This document shows, in pieces, positions 1 to 8,491 of a stretch of DNA of 64,000 nt; position 1 is the stretch's first letter, and every line of letters begins with the position of its first letter. The stretch comes from PALSA-505 sp036267135. Lineage in GTDB: Bacteria > Actinomycetota > Actinomycetes > Streptosporangiales > Streptosporangiaceae. The stretch lies in NCBI GenBank assembly GCA_036267135.1, contig DATAWQ010000159.1, forward strand, positions 1-64,000. Direction: 5' to 3'. A program made the translations under genes and the position numbers. Below the pieces are notes generated by a model that saw nothing but the letters and a program-made list of their open reading frames with translations, was not told where the DNA came from and made no database searches.

Positions 1-1218
1 GCGGTCACGTACCGGCTGCGCGACTGGCTGCTGTCGCGGCAGCGTTACTGGGGCTGCCCGATCCCGATCGTCTACTGCGACTCCTGCGGGACGGTTCCGG
101 TACCCGAGGAGCAGTTGCCGGTCCGGCTGCCCGACCTGGACGACTACCGGCCCAAGGACGGCCGGTCACCGCTGGCCGGCGCGCGGGACTGGGTGACCAC
201 CAAGTGCCCGGGCTGCGGCGGCGAGGGCCGCAGGGAAACCGACACGATGGACACGTTCGTGGACTCGTCCTGGTACTACCTGCGGTACTGCGACCCGCAC
301 AACGAGACCGAACCGTGGAGCGCCGCCGCGATGGCGGCCTGGATGCCGGCCGACCAGTACATCGGCGGCGTCGAGCACGCCATCTTGCACCTGCTGTACT
401 CCAGGTTCCTGGTCAAGGCCCTGGCCGACCTGGGGCACCTGCCGGTGACCGAACCGTTCGCCAGCTTCTTCGGCCAGGGGATGATCACCCGGCACGGCGC
501 GAAAGTGTCGAAGTCCAAGGGCAACAGCATCTCGCCCCAGGCGATCATCGACAGCTACGGCGCCGACGCCGCCCGCTGCTACATCCTGTTCATCGGGCCG
601 CCGCGCCAGGACGCCGAGTGGACGGACCAGGGCATCGAGGGCGTTCACCGGTTCCTGAAGCGGCTGTGGCGGCTGACGGGCGAGGTCAAGCGCACCGGGG
701 GGGCCTCGATCGGCGCGCGGCCCACCGAGGCCGGCGATCTGGCGCTGCGGCACGCGGGCGCGGCGGCCATCGCCCAGGTCACCGCCGACATCAACGACGG
801 GTTCGCGTTCAACACCGCGATCGCGGCGCTGATGAAGCTGCTGAACGAGTGTGCCAGAGCGATCAGGGACGGCGTCAGCACCCAGGTGGCCGCCGGCATT
901 TTGGCCACGCTGGCCTCGCTGCTGCAGCCGTTCGCCCCGCATCTGGCCAGCGAGGTGTACTACCAGCTAACCGGGGAACGGGTCTGGACCACTCCGTGGC
1001 CGGTCGCCGACGAGAGCCTGCCGGTAGCGGACTTCGTCGAGATCGCCTGCCAGGTCAACGGCAAGCTGCGTGGGCGGCTGCGGGTGGCCGCCGGCGCCAC
1101 CGAGGCCGAGATGGAACGGGCCGCGCTGGCCGCGGACTGGGTCCGGGTCGAGTTCGCGGACCGCCGCCCCGACCGGGTCATCGTGGTGCCCGGCCGCCTG
1201 GTCAACGTGGTGGGCTAG
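1..1218 (+). CDS. leuS: leucyl-tRNA synthetase, C-terminal part (partial)
   Basis: Frame 1 is open from the first base, so the gene begins outside the window; about 405 C-terminal residues are present. The enzyme charges tRNA-Leu with leucine in the cytoplasm. Visible are the class I catalytic-core segment with a CxxC pair (TKCPGCGGEG, about residues 70-79 of the fragment), the SSWYYLRYCDP stretch, and the KMSKS-type signature as KVSKSKGN followed by DAARCYILF. An alpha-helical anticodon-binding domain (INDGFAFNTAIAALMKLLNE) and a small C-terminal domain ending in GRLVNVVG follow. This order is that of bacterial LeuRS. The gene converges on the methyltransferase gene, with a strong hairpin between them. 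Confidence 0.96.
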   Translation, partial: AVTYRLRDWLLSRQRYWGCPIPIVYCDSCGTVPVPEEQLPVRLPDLDDYRPKDGRSPLAGARDWVTTKCPGCGGEGRRETDTMDTFVDSSWYYLRYCDPHNETEPWSAAAMAAWMPADQYIGGVEHAILHLLYSRFLVKALADLGHLPVTEPFASFFGQGMITRHGAKVSKSKGNSISPQAIIDSYGADAARCYILFIGPPRQDAEWTDQGIEGVHRFLKRLWRLTGEVKRTGGASIGARPTEAGDLALRHAGAAAIAQVTADINDGFAFNTAIAALMKLLNECARAIRDGVSTQVAAGILATLASLLQPFAPHLASEVYYQLTGERVWTTPWPVADESLPVADFVEIACQVNGKLRGRLRVAAGATEAEMERAALAADWVRVEFADRRPDRVIVVPGRLVNVVG

Positions 1219-1230
1219 CCGGGCGGCGCG

Positions 1231-1263
1231 CGCCGGGTCAGGCGCGCGCCGGCTGACCCGGCG
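1231..1263. terminator. bidirectional hairpin between leuS and the methyltransferase gene
   Basis: A perfect 11-bp inverted repeat (1231-1241 with 1253-1263, around GCCGGGTCAG/CTGACCCGGC) with an 11-base GC-rich loop lies between the two convergent stop codons. There is no U-tract, as is common for actinobacterial terminators. The arms overlap a second palindrome (GGCGCGCGCC at 1225-1234 and 1241-1250), so alternative folds are possible. Confidence 0.6.
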
Positions 1264-2115
1264 TCAGCGCCGCCGCGCGGTGACCACCCACGATCGCGCG
1301 GCGAACGTCACGCCCTGGCTGCCGGAGTGGGCGGCCAGGGCGGTGCGCAGCCGGTCCAGCGCCTCCGCCTTACCCGCCTCGTCCATCTCCGCGAGCTGCT
1401 CCATCGAGGTCGGCAGGCTCCGCACCAGGTCAAAGGCGGTGTCCACATCGTCGCCGTAGAACACCGGCTGATGCACCCCGGCCAGGCCGATATCGGCGAA
1501 CCCGGCCGCGCCGAGTATCTGCCGCGCCACGGCGGGATCGGCCAGGGTGAACGGATGCCCGGTGGCCTCAAGCGCGGGCAGCTCCGCCCGGCCCGACAGG
1601 GCCTGCCGGAACACCCGGGCCCACTCGTTGTGCTCGCGGGCCTGCCAGACCAGCAGGGCGAGCCTGCCGTCCGGACGCAGCGCCCGCCCGATGTTGGCGA
1701 AGGCCGCGACCGGGTCGTCGAAGAACATCACGCCGAACCGGCTGATCACGACGTCGAAACGATCCACCGGGAAACTGTGCACCTGCGCGTCGGCCCGCTC
1801 GAAGCCGATGTTGGTCAGCCCCTCTTCGGCGCTCAGCCGGGCGGCCACCTCCAGCATCGGGGCGGACAGGTCCACACCTAGCACCTCACCCGCCTCCCCT
1901 TCTCCCCTCACGGCGGCGGCGCGGGCCGCGTCCCTGGTCGTCTGGCCGGTGCCGCAGCCCACGTCGAGCACCTGCTCGCCGGGGCCAACGGCGCCGGCCG
2001 CTACCAGCCGTTCGTGGTGCAGTCGCACCTGCGTGTCCACCAGGCGGGGCTGCCGGGCCCGGCGCTCGCCGCCCGGGCCGTTCCACAGCGCGATCTGCTC
2101 GGCGTTGGCTGTCAT
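1264..2115 (-). CDS. class I SAM-dependent methyltransferase
   Basis: A 283-residue Rossmann-fold methyltransferase. Motif I is LDVGCGTGQTT (about 50-60), an acidic motif II follows (LGVDLSAPM), then FERADAQ and a motif IV-like region (FDVVISRFGVMFF). The family resembles UbiE/MenG-like methyltransferases, but the substrate cannot be told. The ATG overlaps the stop of the upstream SWIM gene as ATGA (2112-2115), so translation is probably coupled. It is last in a three-gene minus-strand operon, helicase to SWIM to methyltransferase. Confidence 0.85.
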   Translation of the reverse strand: MTANAEQIALWNGPGGERRARQPRLVDTQVRLHHERLVAAGAVGPGEQVLDVGCGTGQTTRDAARAAAVRGEGEAGEVLGVDLSAPMLEVAARLSAEEGLTNIGFERADAQVHSFPVDRFDVVISRFGVMFFDDPVAAFANIGRALRPDGRLALLVWQAREHNEWARVFRQALSGRAELPALEATGHPFTLADPAVARQILGAAGFADIGLAGVHQPVFYGDDVDTAFDLVRSLPTSMEQLAEMDEAGKAEALDRLRTALAAHSGSQGVTFAARSWVVTARRR

Positions 2116-2990
2116 GTGCTCCTCCAGGCGGTCGGCTCCGCACCGGGTGGACCTTCGTCGTCACCGGCCAGATGCTGGTACGCGGGGGTGAGCAGGTCGG
2201 CCAGATCCTGGCCGCGGATCGCGATGGCGGGCGGCTCGAACGACCGCAGCAGCAGGTCGGGCGCTGCCGCCGGCCTCGTCACCGCCGCCCGGAGCCTGGC
2301 CGGGCTCAGCCCCGGCGACCAGAACCCGTCCAGGCTCTCGGCCAGCGGCCGGTCGGCCACGTCGATCACCGGGCGCGCCGGGTCGTCGGCCGGCGCGGCC
2401 ACCAGGCGCAGCGAGCCCAGCAGGTCCTCCCGGCCGCGCCCACGCCAGGCCAGCATGGCGAACGGGTCGTCGTCGAACGCCTCCGCGAGCACGTAGCAGA
2501 CCGCGGCCAGGTGCTTGCACGGCACCTCCCAGTCCGGGCAGGAGCAGGACATCTCCAGGTCCGCGGCCGAGCGGGGGAACAGCGGCGTGCCGCAGGCGGC
2601 GAACACGTCCTCGATCTCGTGCGGCATCTCCCCGGCCAGCAGCTTGGCCCGGAACAGAGCCTGCGCGCCCAGCGCCTGCTCGACCCGCTGCCACTGCCTG
2701 GCCGTGAGCGGCAGCACCTGGAGGCGCACCTGGTACGGCTTGGGCCGCGACCCCTGCACCTGGGCGGTCACGTACCCGGTGGTCAGCTCGAAGCCGAGCA
2801 CCTGGCCGCGCCTGGCGTAGTTGCGGCCCCGGGCCAGCCTGCCGCTCATGCCGAGCGATTCGAGCACGCCGATGAACCGGCGCGACCACCACTGCTCGCC
2901 GATCGCACCGCGCTTGCTGCGCGCCTGGACCCCGCCCTCGACCTCGATCGGCCGGGAGTGCTCGGGCCACGGCCCACGCCAGCGGTTCAT
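2112..2990 (-). CDS. SWIM zinc-finger family protein
   Basis: A 292-residue protein with a SWIM zinc-binding motif CxCx6CxH: C149, C151, C158 and H160 in SCSCPDWEVPCKHLA. SWIM domains bind nucleic acid or protein partners. In actinobacteria such a gene commonly sits beside a large SNF2 helicase, as here, so the two probably act together on DNA or a nucleoprotein; that role is inference. The N-terminus (RWWSRRFIGVLES...RGRNYARRGQV) matches the conserved leader of this family. The start is the ATG at 2990, preceded by GAGGG; four ATGAGGG repeats lie between it and the helicase stop. Confidence 0.88.
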   Translation of the reverse strand: MNRWRGPWPEHSRPIEVEGGVQARSKRGAIGEQWWSRRFIGVLESLGMSGRLARGRNYARRGQVLGFELTTGYVTAQVQGSRPKPYQVRLQVLPLTARQWQRVEQALGAQALFRAKLLAGEMPHEIEDVFAACGTPLFPRSAADLEMSCSCPDWEVPCKHLAAVCYVLAEAFDDDPFAMLAWRGRGREDLLGSLRLVAAPADDPARPVIDVADRPLAESLDGFWSPGLSPARLRAAVTRPAAAPDLLLRSFEPPAIAIRGQDLADLLTPAYQHLAGDDEGPPGAEPTAWRST

Positions 2991-2997
2991 CCCCGCG

Positions 2998-3044
2998 CCC
3001 TCATCGCCGCACCCTCATCCCGGCCCTCATCGCCGTGCCCTCAT
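2998..3044 (-). repeat. four ATGAGGG repeats at the helicase-SWIM junction
   Basis: On the minus strand the heptamer ATGAGGG occurs four times (ending at 2998, 3012, 3024 and 3038; steps of 14, 12 and 14 bases) between and over the helicase stop codon and the SWIM start codon. The first copy carries the helicase TGA. The last copy supplies the GAGGG ribosome-binding site for the SWIM ATG. Each copy therefore looks like a start codon plus Shine-Dalgarno sequence. Confidence 0.75.
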
Positions 3045-6000
3045 TCCGACACCGCCTCCGGCGACAGGGCGATCACCTGGCGCAGGTCGGCCACGGACAG
3101 CTCGGTCAGCCAGCCTTCCCCGGTGCCCACGACGCGCTCGGCCAGCGCCTTCTTCTCCTCGATCATGGCGTCGATCCGCTCCTCTAGCGTGCCGACGCAG
3201 ACGAACTTGCGCACCTGCACGTCCTTGCGCTGGCCGATGCGGAACGCACGGTCGGTGGCCTGATCCTCCACCGCCGGGTTCCACCACCGGTCGATGTGGA
3301 TGACGTGGTTGGCCGCGGTCAGGTTCAGCCCGGTGCCGCCGGCCTTGAGCGACAGCAGGAAAATCGCGGGCTCGGTCAGCTCGCCGAACGCGGCCACCAT
3401 CGCGTCCCGCTGCTTCTTGGACGTGCCGCCGTGCAAGTACAGCACCGGGCAGCCGAGCCGCGCGGCCAGGTGCGGCTGGAGCATGGTGCCGAACTCGGCG
3501 TACTGGGTGAAGCCCAGCGCCTTGTCGCCCTCGGCGATGATCTCGTCGCAGATCTCCTCGAGCCTGGCCAGCTTGCCCGACCGCCCCGGCAGCCGGGAGC
3601 CGTCGCCGAGCAGGTGCGCCGGGTGGTTGCAGACCTGCTTGAGCTTGGCCATCGTGGCCAGCACCAGGCCGCGCCGCTCGATGCCCTCCTCGGCCGCCTC
3701 GATCTTGGCCATCATGTCGTCCACGGTGGCCTGGTAGAGCGAGGCCTGCTCGGCGGTGAGGTTGCACCAGACCTTCATCTCCAGCTTGTCCGGCAGGTCG
3801 GAGATGATCGACTTGTCGGTCTTCAGCCGGCGCAGGATGAACGGCCCGGTGATCTGGCGCAGCCGGGCCGCCGCCTCTTCGTCCGCCGTCCGCTCGATCG
3901 GGATGGCGAACCGCTTGCGGAACCTCTCCGCCGGGCCGAGCAGGCCCGGGTTGGTGAACTCCATGATCGACCACAGGTCGCCGAGCCGGTTCTCCACCGG
4001 CGTGCCGGTGAGCGCGATCCTCGACGTGGCCGGCAGCCCCCGCACCGCCTGCGCCTGCCGGGTCGCGTGGTTCTTGATGTTCTGTGCCTCGTCGCACACC
4101 AGCCGGGCCCACTCGACCTGCCCCAGCGCCTCCCGGTCCCGCGCCGCCACCCCGTAGGTGGTGATCACCAGGTCGGCCCCGGCCAGCGCCCCGGCCAGCT
4201 CGTCCCCGCTGAGCCGGTCGCCCCCGTGATGCACGTGCACCTTCAGCTCCGGCGTGAACCTGGCCGCCTCTTGCTCCCAGTTCCCGACGAGCGACATGGG
4301 GCAAATAAGCAGGCAAGGCCCATAATGAACGGCTTCGCAAGGGATCCCACCGCCGCCGGATACCCCTTCACGGCGGCCAGCCTCCGCCCCCATCTCCCGC
4401 TCATGTGCCAGCACCCCCAGCAACTGCACGGTCTTACCGAGGCCCATGCTGTCCGCCAGGATTCCGCCCAGGCCGAGCGAGCCGAGGAAGGACATCCAGG
4501 CCAGGCCGCGCTCTTGGTAGGGGCGGAGTTCGCCGCGGAAGGCGGCGGGGGTGGGGACGGGTTCCAGGCGGCGGTCGGTCTGGCCGGACAGCAGGTCGCC
4601 CAGCCAGCCGTCGGCGTCCACCTGGAGCAGCGGGAGCTCCTCGCCGGAGTCCGCGCCCAGCCCATCGAGGCCGAGTCCATCGAGACCGGCACCCTGCAGG
4701 CCGGCCATCAGGGCGTCGGCGCCGGACATCGTGCCCGACCGGCTGCGTTCGAGGAACTTCAGCGCGGCCTTGAGGTGCTTGTCGTCCAGTTCCACCCACT
4801 GGCCGCGCAGCCGGACCAGCGGGACCTTGAGCCTGGCCAGCTCGGCCAGCTCGTCCGGATCCAGTTCCTGGTCGCCGACGGCCAGGTCGTAGCGGAAGTC
4901 GACCAGGTCCCGCAGGCCGAACTTCGGGTCGGCCGCGGACCCGCCGGACGACGCGCTCTTGGTCCTGGTGGTGAGCTTGAGACCGAGCTTGGACTTGCGC
5001 ACCCAGTCGGGCAGCAGCACGCCGAACCCGGCGCCGGACAGCAGCGGCGCGGACTGCTTGAGGAAACCGAAGGCGCCCTCGGTGTCCAGGACGGCCTCGG
5101 CCGGGGCCGCGCTGCGCAGCGCCTGGTCCACCGCGGGGAACAGCCGGGCGGCGCGGCCGAGCCCGGCGAGCAGCTCTTCCTCGGGGTGCTTGATCCCGGC
5201 CACCAGCCTTGTCCCCGGGGCGCCCGCCCAGACGTCGGTGGCCGGCATGAGCAGGCTGGGGTCGTCGGTGGACTGCAGCGCGAACTCGACCCGCCAGTCC
5301 GGCGCGCCCTCCTCGCCGGCCTGGTCCGGCTCCACCAGCCGGAAGCAGGTGCGGACCGGGCCGGCCGGGAGCTGGGCCGCGTCGTGCCAGCCGCCGAGCT
5401 GGGCGGCCAGCTCGGCGGCCTCGGCCTCGTCCTGCGCCGTGGCGACCTCGACGGCCGGGTTGGCCGAGGTCAGCGCGGCGGCCCAGCGCTCGGCCACCGC
5501 GACGCGGGCGGGCCGCCTCCCGCGCCGGGCTGGCAGCAGGGCCAGCGGGCCGAGCGCGGCCCGGGCGGCCGCGTCGGCCAGGTCTTCGAGCGCGCCGGTC
5601 AGCACCGCGGCCGCGGGCGCGCCCTCCTGGCCGGTCGCGCGCCACAGTGGCGGCATCCCGGCCGCCAGTTCCCTGGCCCGTTCGGCGTCCGCGCCGGACA
5701 GCACCGGCCGCCAGCGCGCCGCGTACTCCCCGTCCTCGGCGCCCAGCGCGGGCAGCACCCGGCCGCGCCCGGCCAGGTCGGCGGCCAGCCGCGCCACCGC
5801 GGCCAGATAGCGCAGCGTCCCCGCGGCCACCGCCTCCGCCGCGAACCTCCCACCCGCCTCGCCGCCCCACCCGACGGCGATCACCGAGAGCAGACCGGCC
5901 GCGGCGGCCGGCTCGAAGACCAGCGCCGGGATCCGCCAGGCCGCCAGCGCCGTCCGGCGGCGGCCGTCACCGGTGCCCGCGCCCGCCGCGCCGGGCGGCC

Positions 6001-6289
6001 TGATGAGTTCGGGCGAGGCGAGCGGGCCGCCGGCCTGGGACGGCAGCCACAGCGTCAGCTCGTCGTCGACCGCCTTGCTGGTCAGGTGTAGGGGGCTGGG
6101 GAGGTGGGTGGGGGGCTCGGGCAGCTCGGTGAGCAGGTCGGCCAGCCCGGCCTGGTCCAGCGCGAACGGGTGTGGCCTGGGGGCCCGGGAGGGCCGGCCG
6201 GGCCGCGGCGGCGCGGTCGCGGGCAGCCCGGAGTCCTCGGCCCACAGATAGGCCGCCCCGTACGCCCAGATCCCGTGCACAACCAGCAT
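3041..6289 (-). CDS. SNF2-family DEAD/DEAH-box helicase
   Basis: A 1082-residue bacterial SNF2-type ATPase. The N-terminal 580 or so residues are the family-specific bacterial region. The motor follows: Walker A DSMGLGKT (K619), motif Ia LLICPMSLVGNW, Walker B variant CDEAQ (D733), motif III LTGTPVEN, and motifs V/VI SLKAGGTGLNL and DRAFRIGQ. Such motors translocate on double-stranded DNA and remodel proteins bound to it. The start chosen is the ATG at 6289 (MLVVHGIWAYGAA), preceded by GGAG; 28 further open codons upstream lack a ribosome-binding site. Residues about 642-658, between Walker A and motif Ia, are encoded by a 50-bp repeat also found upstream of the gene, an insertion not expected in the family. 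Confidence 0.93.
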   Translation of the reverse strand: MLVVHGIWAYGAAYLWAEDSGLPATAPPRPGRPSRAPRPHPFALDQAGLADLLTELPEPPTHLPSPLHLTSKAVDDELTLWLPSQAGGPLASPELIRPPGAAGAGTGDGRRRTALAAWRIPALVFEPAAAAGLLSVIAVGWGGEAGGRFAAEAVAAGTLRYLAAVARLAADLAGRGRVLPALGAEDGEYAARWRPVLSGADAERARELAAGMPPLWRATGQEGAPAAAVLTGALEDLADAAARAALGPLALLPARRGRRPARVAVAERWAAALTSANPAVEVATAQDEAEAAELAAQLGGWHDAAQLPAGPVRTCFRLVEPDQAGEEGAPDWRVEFALQSTDDPSLLMPATDVWAGAPGTRLVAGIKHPEEELLAGLGRAARLFPAVDQALRSAAPAEAVLDTEGAFGFLKQSAPLLSGAGFGVLLPDWVRKSKLGLKLTTRTKSASSGGSAADPKFGLRDLVDFRYDLAVGDQELDPDELAELARLKVPLVRLRGQWVELDDKHLKAALKFLERSRSGTMSGADALMAGLQGAGLDGLGLDGLGADSGEELPLLQVDADGWLGDLLSGQTDRRLEPVPTPAAFRGELRPYQERGLAWMSFLGSLGLGGILADSMGLGKTVQLLGVLAHEREMGAEAGRREGVSGGGGIPCEAVHYGPCLLICPMSLVGNWEQEAARFTPELKVHVHHGGDRLSGDELAGALAGADLVITTYGVAARDREALGQVEWARLVCDEAQNIKNHATRQAQAVRGLPATSRIALTGTPVENRLGDLWSIMEFTNPGLLGPAERFRKRFAIPIERTADEEAAARLRQITGPFILRRLKTDKSIISDLPDKLEMKVWCNLTAEQASLYQATVDDMMAKIEAAEEGIERRGLVLATMAKLKQVCNHPAHLLGDGSRLPGRSGKLARLEEICDEIIAEGDKALGFTQYAEFGTMLQPHLAARLGCPVLYLHGGTSKKQRDAMVAAFGELTEPAIFLLSLKAGGTGLNLTAANHVIHIDRWWNPAVEDQATDRAFRIGQRKDVQVRKFVCVGTLEERIDAMIEEKKALAERVVGTGEGWLTELSVADLRQVIALSPEAVSE
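4317..4366 (-). repeat. 50-bp dispersed repeat, copy A, inside the helicase gene
   Basis: The minus strand of 4317-4366 aligns without gaps to the plus strand of 6411-6460 at 37 of 50 positions. Both begin GGGGTA, and they share a perfect 18-mer GCGAAGCCGTTCATTATG (4321-4338 here, complementary). This copy lies in the coding sequence and supplies a glycine-rich stretch ending in PCEAVHY between helicase motifs I and Ia. Confidence 0.8.
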
Positions 6290-6410
6290 GAAGACGACTC
6301 CAGCCAACGATCCAGAACTAGTCTGGCAGACGCATCCGGCACCGAGCCCGGCGTTGGGCCGCCTGGCCAGCATCCGCGGGACGGGACCTACCTGGCTGGT
6401 CCCCGGGCCC

Positions 6411-6460
6411 GGGGTACGCGGCGCGATCGGCGGGCCTCGCGAAGCCGTTCATTATGAGCC
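6411..6460 (+). repeat. 50-bp dispersed repeat, copy B, upstream of the helicase
   Basis: Second copy of the 50-bp element, in the gap between the helicase start and the stop of the small membrane protein gene, in inverted orientation relative to copy A. It is identical over the 18-mer (6439-6456) and more diverged in the middle. No terminal inverted repeats or open reading frame are visible, so it resembles a small non-autonomous interspersed element. Confidence 0.8.
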
Positions 6461-6482
6461 GTGGGCCCGGCCGGCCGACCAG

Positions 6483-6707
6483 TTAGGAATCCTGGCGCGA
6501 ACCCGCCTTGGGCTCCTCGGCCGCGGATTCCGCCTCGGCGAAGGAGCGCTTGTCGGCGCCCACCTTACGCAACTGCTTGTTCATCGACCGGATCAGGAAG
6601 AAGAGGGCCAGCGCCAGCGAGGCCACGATCAGGAAGCCCAGCGCACCGGGCGCGACCTGACTGGCCACCGACGACGAAGCGGCCAGTGCTGTACTTCCTA
6701 CAGGCAC
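6483..6707 (-). CDS. small single-pass membrane protein downstream of mca
   Basis: A 74-residue protein with one membrane segment at about residues 20-40 (GALGFLIVASLALALFFLIRS), followed by a basic-then-acidic cytoplasmic tail (KQLRKVGADK...EAESAAEEP). The GTG start at 6707 has GGGAG five bases upstream and lies inside the 3' end of mca (10-nt overlap, different frame), so the two are probably co-translated. Small membrane proteins next to mca are common in actinobacteria. Function unknown. Confidence 0.8.
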   Translation of the reverse strand: MPVGSTALAASSSVASQVAPGALGFLIVASLALALFFLIRSMNKQLRKVGADKRSFAEAESAAEEPKAGSRQDS

Positions 6708-7603
6708 ACTTTCTCCCGAACCCCGGCGAACAGATCATCTTCAGGCAACTCGGTGTCCACGAGCGACCTAGCCAAATGGTAGTCCTCCGTCGGCCAGGCC
6801 GCCTGCTGCACCTCCAGCGGGCAGGCGAACCAGGCGCCGGCCGGGTCGATCTGGGTGGCGTGCGCCATCAGCGCCTGGTCGCGGATGGCGAAGTAGTCGC
6901 CGCAGGCGACCCGGGTGGTGACCTCGATCTCTGGGCGGTCGTCCTTGCCGTCGGCGTGCTCTTTGAACCAGTCGGTGTAGGGCGACTCGAGCCCGCGGCG
7001 CAGCAGTTCGTTGTGCAGGGCCAGGAAGCGCGCCCGGCGGAAGCTGGCGAAGTAGTACAGCTTCAGCGGCTGCCACGGTTCGCCCGCTTCGGGGTAGCGG
7101 TCCGGGTCGGCGGCGGCGTCGAAGGCCTCGACGCTGACCTGGTGACACTGGATGTGGTCGGGGTGGGGATAGCCGCCGCGCTCGTCGTAGGTGAGCATGA
7201 CGTGCGGGCGGAACGCACGGATCGCCCGGACCAGCGGCTCGGCCGCCTCCGCCACCGGCAGCAGGGCGAAGCAGCCGTCGGGCAGCGGGGGCAGCGGGTC
7301 GCCCTCGGGCAGGCCGGAGTCGACGAACCCCATGAATTGCTGCTGAACGCCGAGGACGTCACGCGCCCTGGCCATTTCCTCCAGGCGGACCTTGGTCAGG
7401 TTCTCCCTGATCTCCGGCCGGTCCATCGCCTTGTTCAGTATGTCGCCGCGCTCGCCGCCGGTGAGGGTGGCGACCAGCACTTCCACCCCTTCGCGGGCGT
7501 ACCTGGCCATGGTCGCGCCGCCCTTGCTGGACTCATCGTCTGGATGGGCGTGCACGGCCATCAGCCGCAGCGGCTCGACGGCACCGTTTTCAGTGCAGGT
7601 CAT
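6698..7603 (-). CDS. mca: mycothiol S-conjugate amidase
   Basis: A 301-residue zinc amidase of the LmbE/PIG-L family. It cleaves mycothiol conjugates to release a mercapturic acid and glucosaminyl-inositol, detoxifying electrophiles and antibiotics. The metal-binding motif AHPDDE is at residues 19-24, with the second half HPDHIQCHQV further on; EHADGKDDRPEIEVTTRV is typical of Mca as opposed to MshB. The start is set at the ATG 7603 (MTCTENGAVEPLRLMAVHAHPDDE) because family members begin shortly before the AHPDDE motif. It is divergent from greA. Its presence supports an actinobacterial, mycothiol-making host. Confidence 0.92.
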   Translation of the reverse strand: MTCTENGAVEPLRLMAVHAHPDDESSKGGATMARYAREGVEVLVATLTGGERGDILNKAMDRPEIRENLTKVRLEEMARARDVLGVQQQFMGFVDSGLPEGDPLPPLPDGCFALLPVAEAAEPLVRAIRAFRPHVMLTYDERGGYPHPDHIQCHQVSVEAFDAAADPDRYPEAGEPWQPLKLYYFASFRRARFLALHNELLRRGLESPYTDWFKEHADGKDDRPEIEVTTRVACGDYFAIRDQALMAHATQIDPAGAWFACPLEVQQAAWPTEDYHLARSLVDTELPEDDLFAGVREKVCL

Positions 7604-7755
7604 CTCGGTCTGTGCGGACAAGCCAGGTTCCCCTCGGATGCTGAGTACCCCCGGTCGCCCGCGACCGGGCGCCGACGAGTCATTGTCTTCCAGAACGTTC
7701 CGAAGATGCGACGTAATTCCTACGGCGGTGTGACCTGGCGGTGAAGTGGGCAATA

Positions 7756-7785
7756 TTGACCGGGTGGCAAGGTGGAGTGCATACT
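7756..7785 (+). promoter_or_regulatory. candidate greA promoter
   Basis: TTGACC at 7756-7761 and CATACT at 7780-7785 are separated by 18 bases, a good match to a housekeeping sigma factor promoter. It lies about 150 bases upstream of the greA start, in the 335-bp gap between mca and greA. Nothing else recognisable is seen in that gap. Confidence 0.5.
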
Positions 7786-7938
7786 GCGGTTTCGCCGCCG
7801 GTCGGGTCCATGCCGGTTGCTGACGGGGCGGCGCAGGTGGCAGAGCTTGTTAGCCTCAAAGGATTACCCCCAGGGGGCCCCACCGCCACGAGCCCCTGCG
7901 GCACTTCGGTACCGCGTCGTATATCTCTAGGAGTACCC

Positions 7939-8439
7939 GTGACCGAGACTCGCGACGACAGCCTTACCTGGCTCACGCAGGAAGCGTATGACCGGCTCAA
8001 GTCCGAGCATGACCACCTCGCGGGCCCCGGACGGATCGAGATCGCTCATAAGATCGAGGCCGCCCGGGAAGAGGGTGACCTGCGCGAGAACGGCGGCTAT
8101 CACGCCGCCAAGGAAGAGCAGGGCAAGATCGAGGCCCGCATTAACCAGCTTCAGCACATCCTGGCCAGCGCGCGGGTGGGTGAGCCGCCCCGCACCGAGG
8201 GCGTGGTCGGCCCGGGGATGACGGTCACCGTGCGGTTCGAGCGCGACGACGACGAGGTCACCTTCCTGCTCGCCTCCCGCGAGGAGAGCGGCGCCCCCAT
8301 CGACGTGTATTCGCCGCGTTCGCCGCTGGGCAATGCCATTGCCGGCAAGAAGATCGGCGAGAAGGCGACGTATAACCTGCCGAATGGCCGCAGCGCCACG
8401 GTCGAAATCCTCGAAGCGGTGCCGTACGCCGGCATGTGA
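7939..8439 (+). CDS. greA: transcription elongation factor GreA
   Basis: A 166-residue Gre factor that rescues backtracked RNA polymerase by stimulating transcript cleavage. The N-terminal coiled coil carries WLTQEAYDRLKSEHDHL and the loop with acidic tip residues (EAAREEGDLRENGGYHAAKEEQ). The C-terminal FKBP-like domain ends with SPLGNAIAGKKIGE. The GTG start at 7939 has AGGAG spaced five bases upstream and gives the normal family length; the reading frame stays open further upstream, but nothing there resembles GreA. Confidence 0.95.
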   Translation: MTETRDDSLTWLTQEAYDRLKSEHDHLAGPGRIEIAHKIEAAREEGDLRENGGYHAAKEEQGKIEARINQLQHILASARVGEPPRTEGVVGPGMTVTVRFERDDDEVTFLLASREESGAPIDVYSPRSPLGNAIAGKKIGEKATYNLPNGRSATVEILEAVPYAGM

Positions 8440-8448
8440 CCAGGCTGG

Positions 8449-8475
8449 GGCCGGGCCCAGGGTGTGAGCCCGGCC
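8449..8475. terminator. hairpin between convergent greA and MFS genes
   Basis: An 8-bp perfect stem GGCCGGGC (8449-8456) and GCCCGGCC (8468-8475) with an 11-base loop starts ten bases after the greA stop and lies before the stop of the convergent MFS gene. No U-tract. Confidence 0.5.
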
Positions 8476-8491
8476 TTCGGCTGGGTGCGCG

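Noticed and set aside
3296..6091. 931-codon open frame on the plus strand
   Set aside because: It is antisense to the SNF2 helicase, has no domain or ribosome-binding site, and is the usual shadow frame of a GC-rich gene.
7693..7700. GAACGTTC as an SOS (LexA) box near mca and greA
   Set aside because: Actinobacterial LexA sites need GAAC and GTTC separated by about four bases; here they are adjacent.
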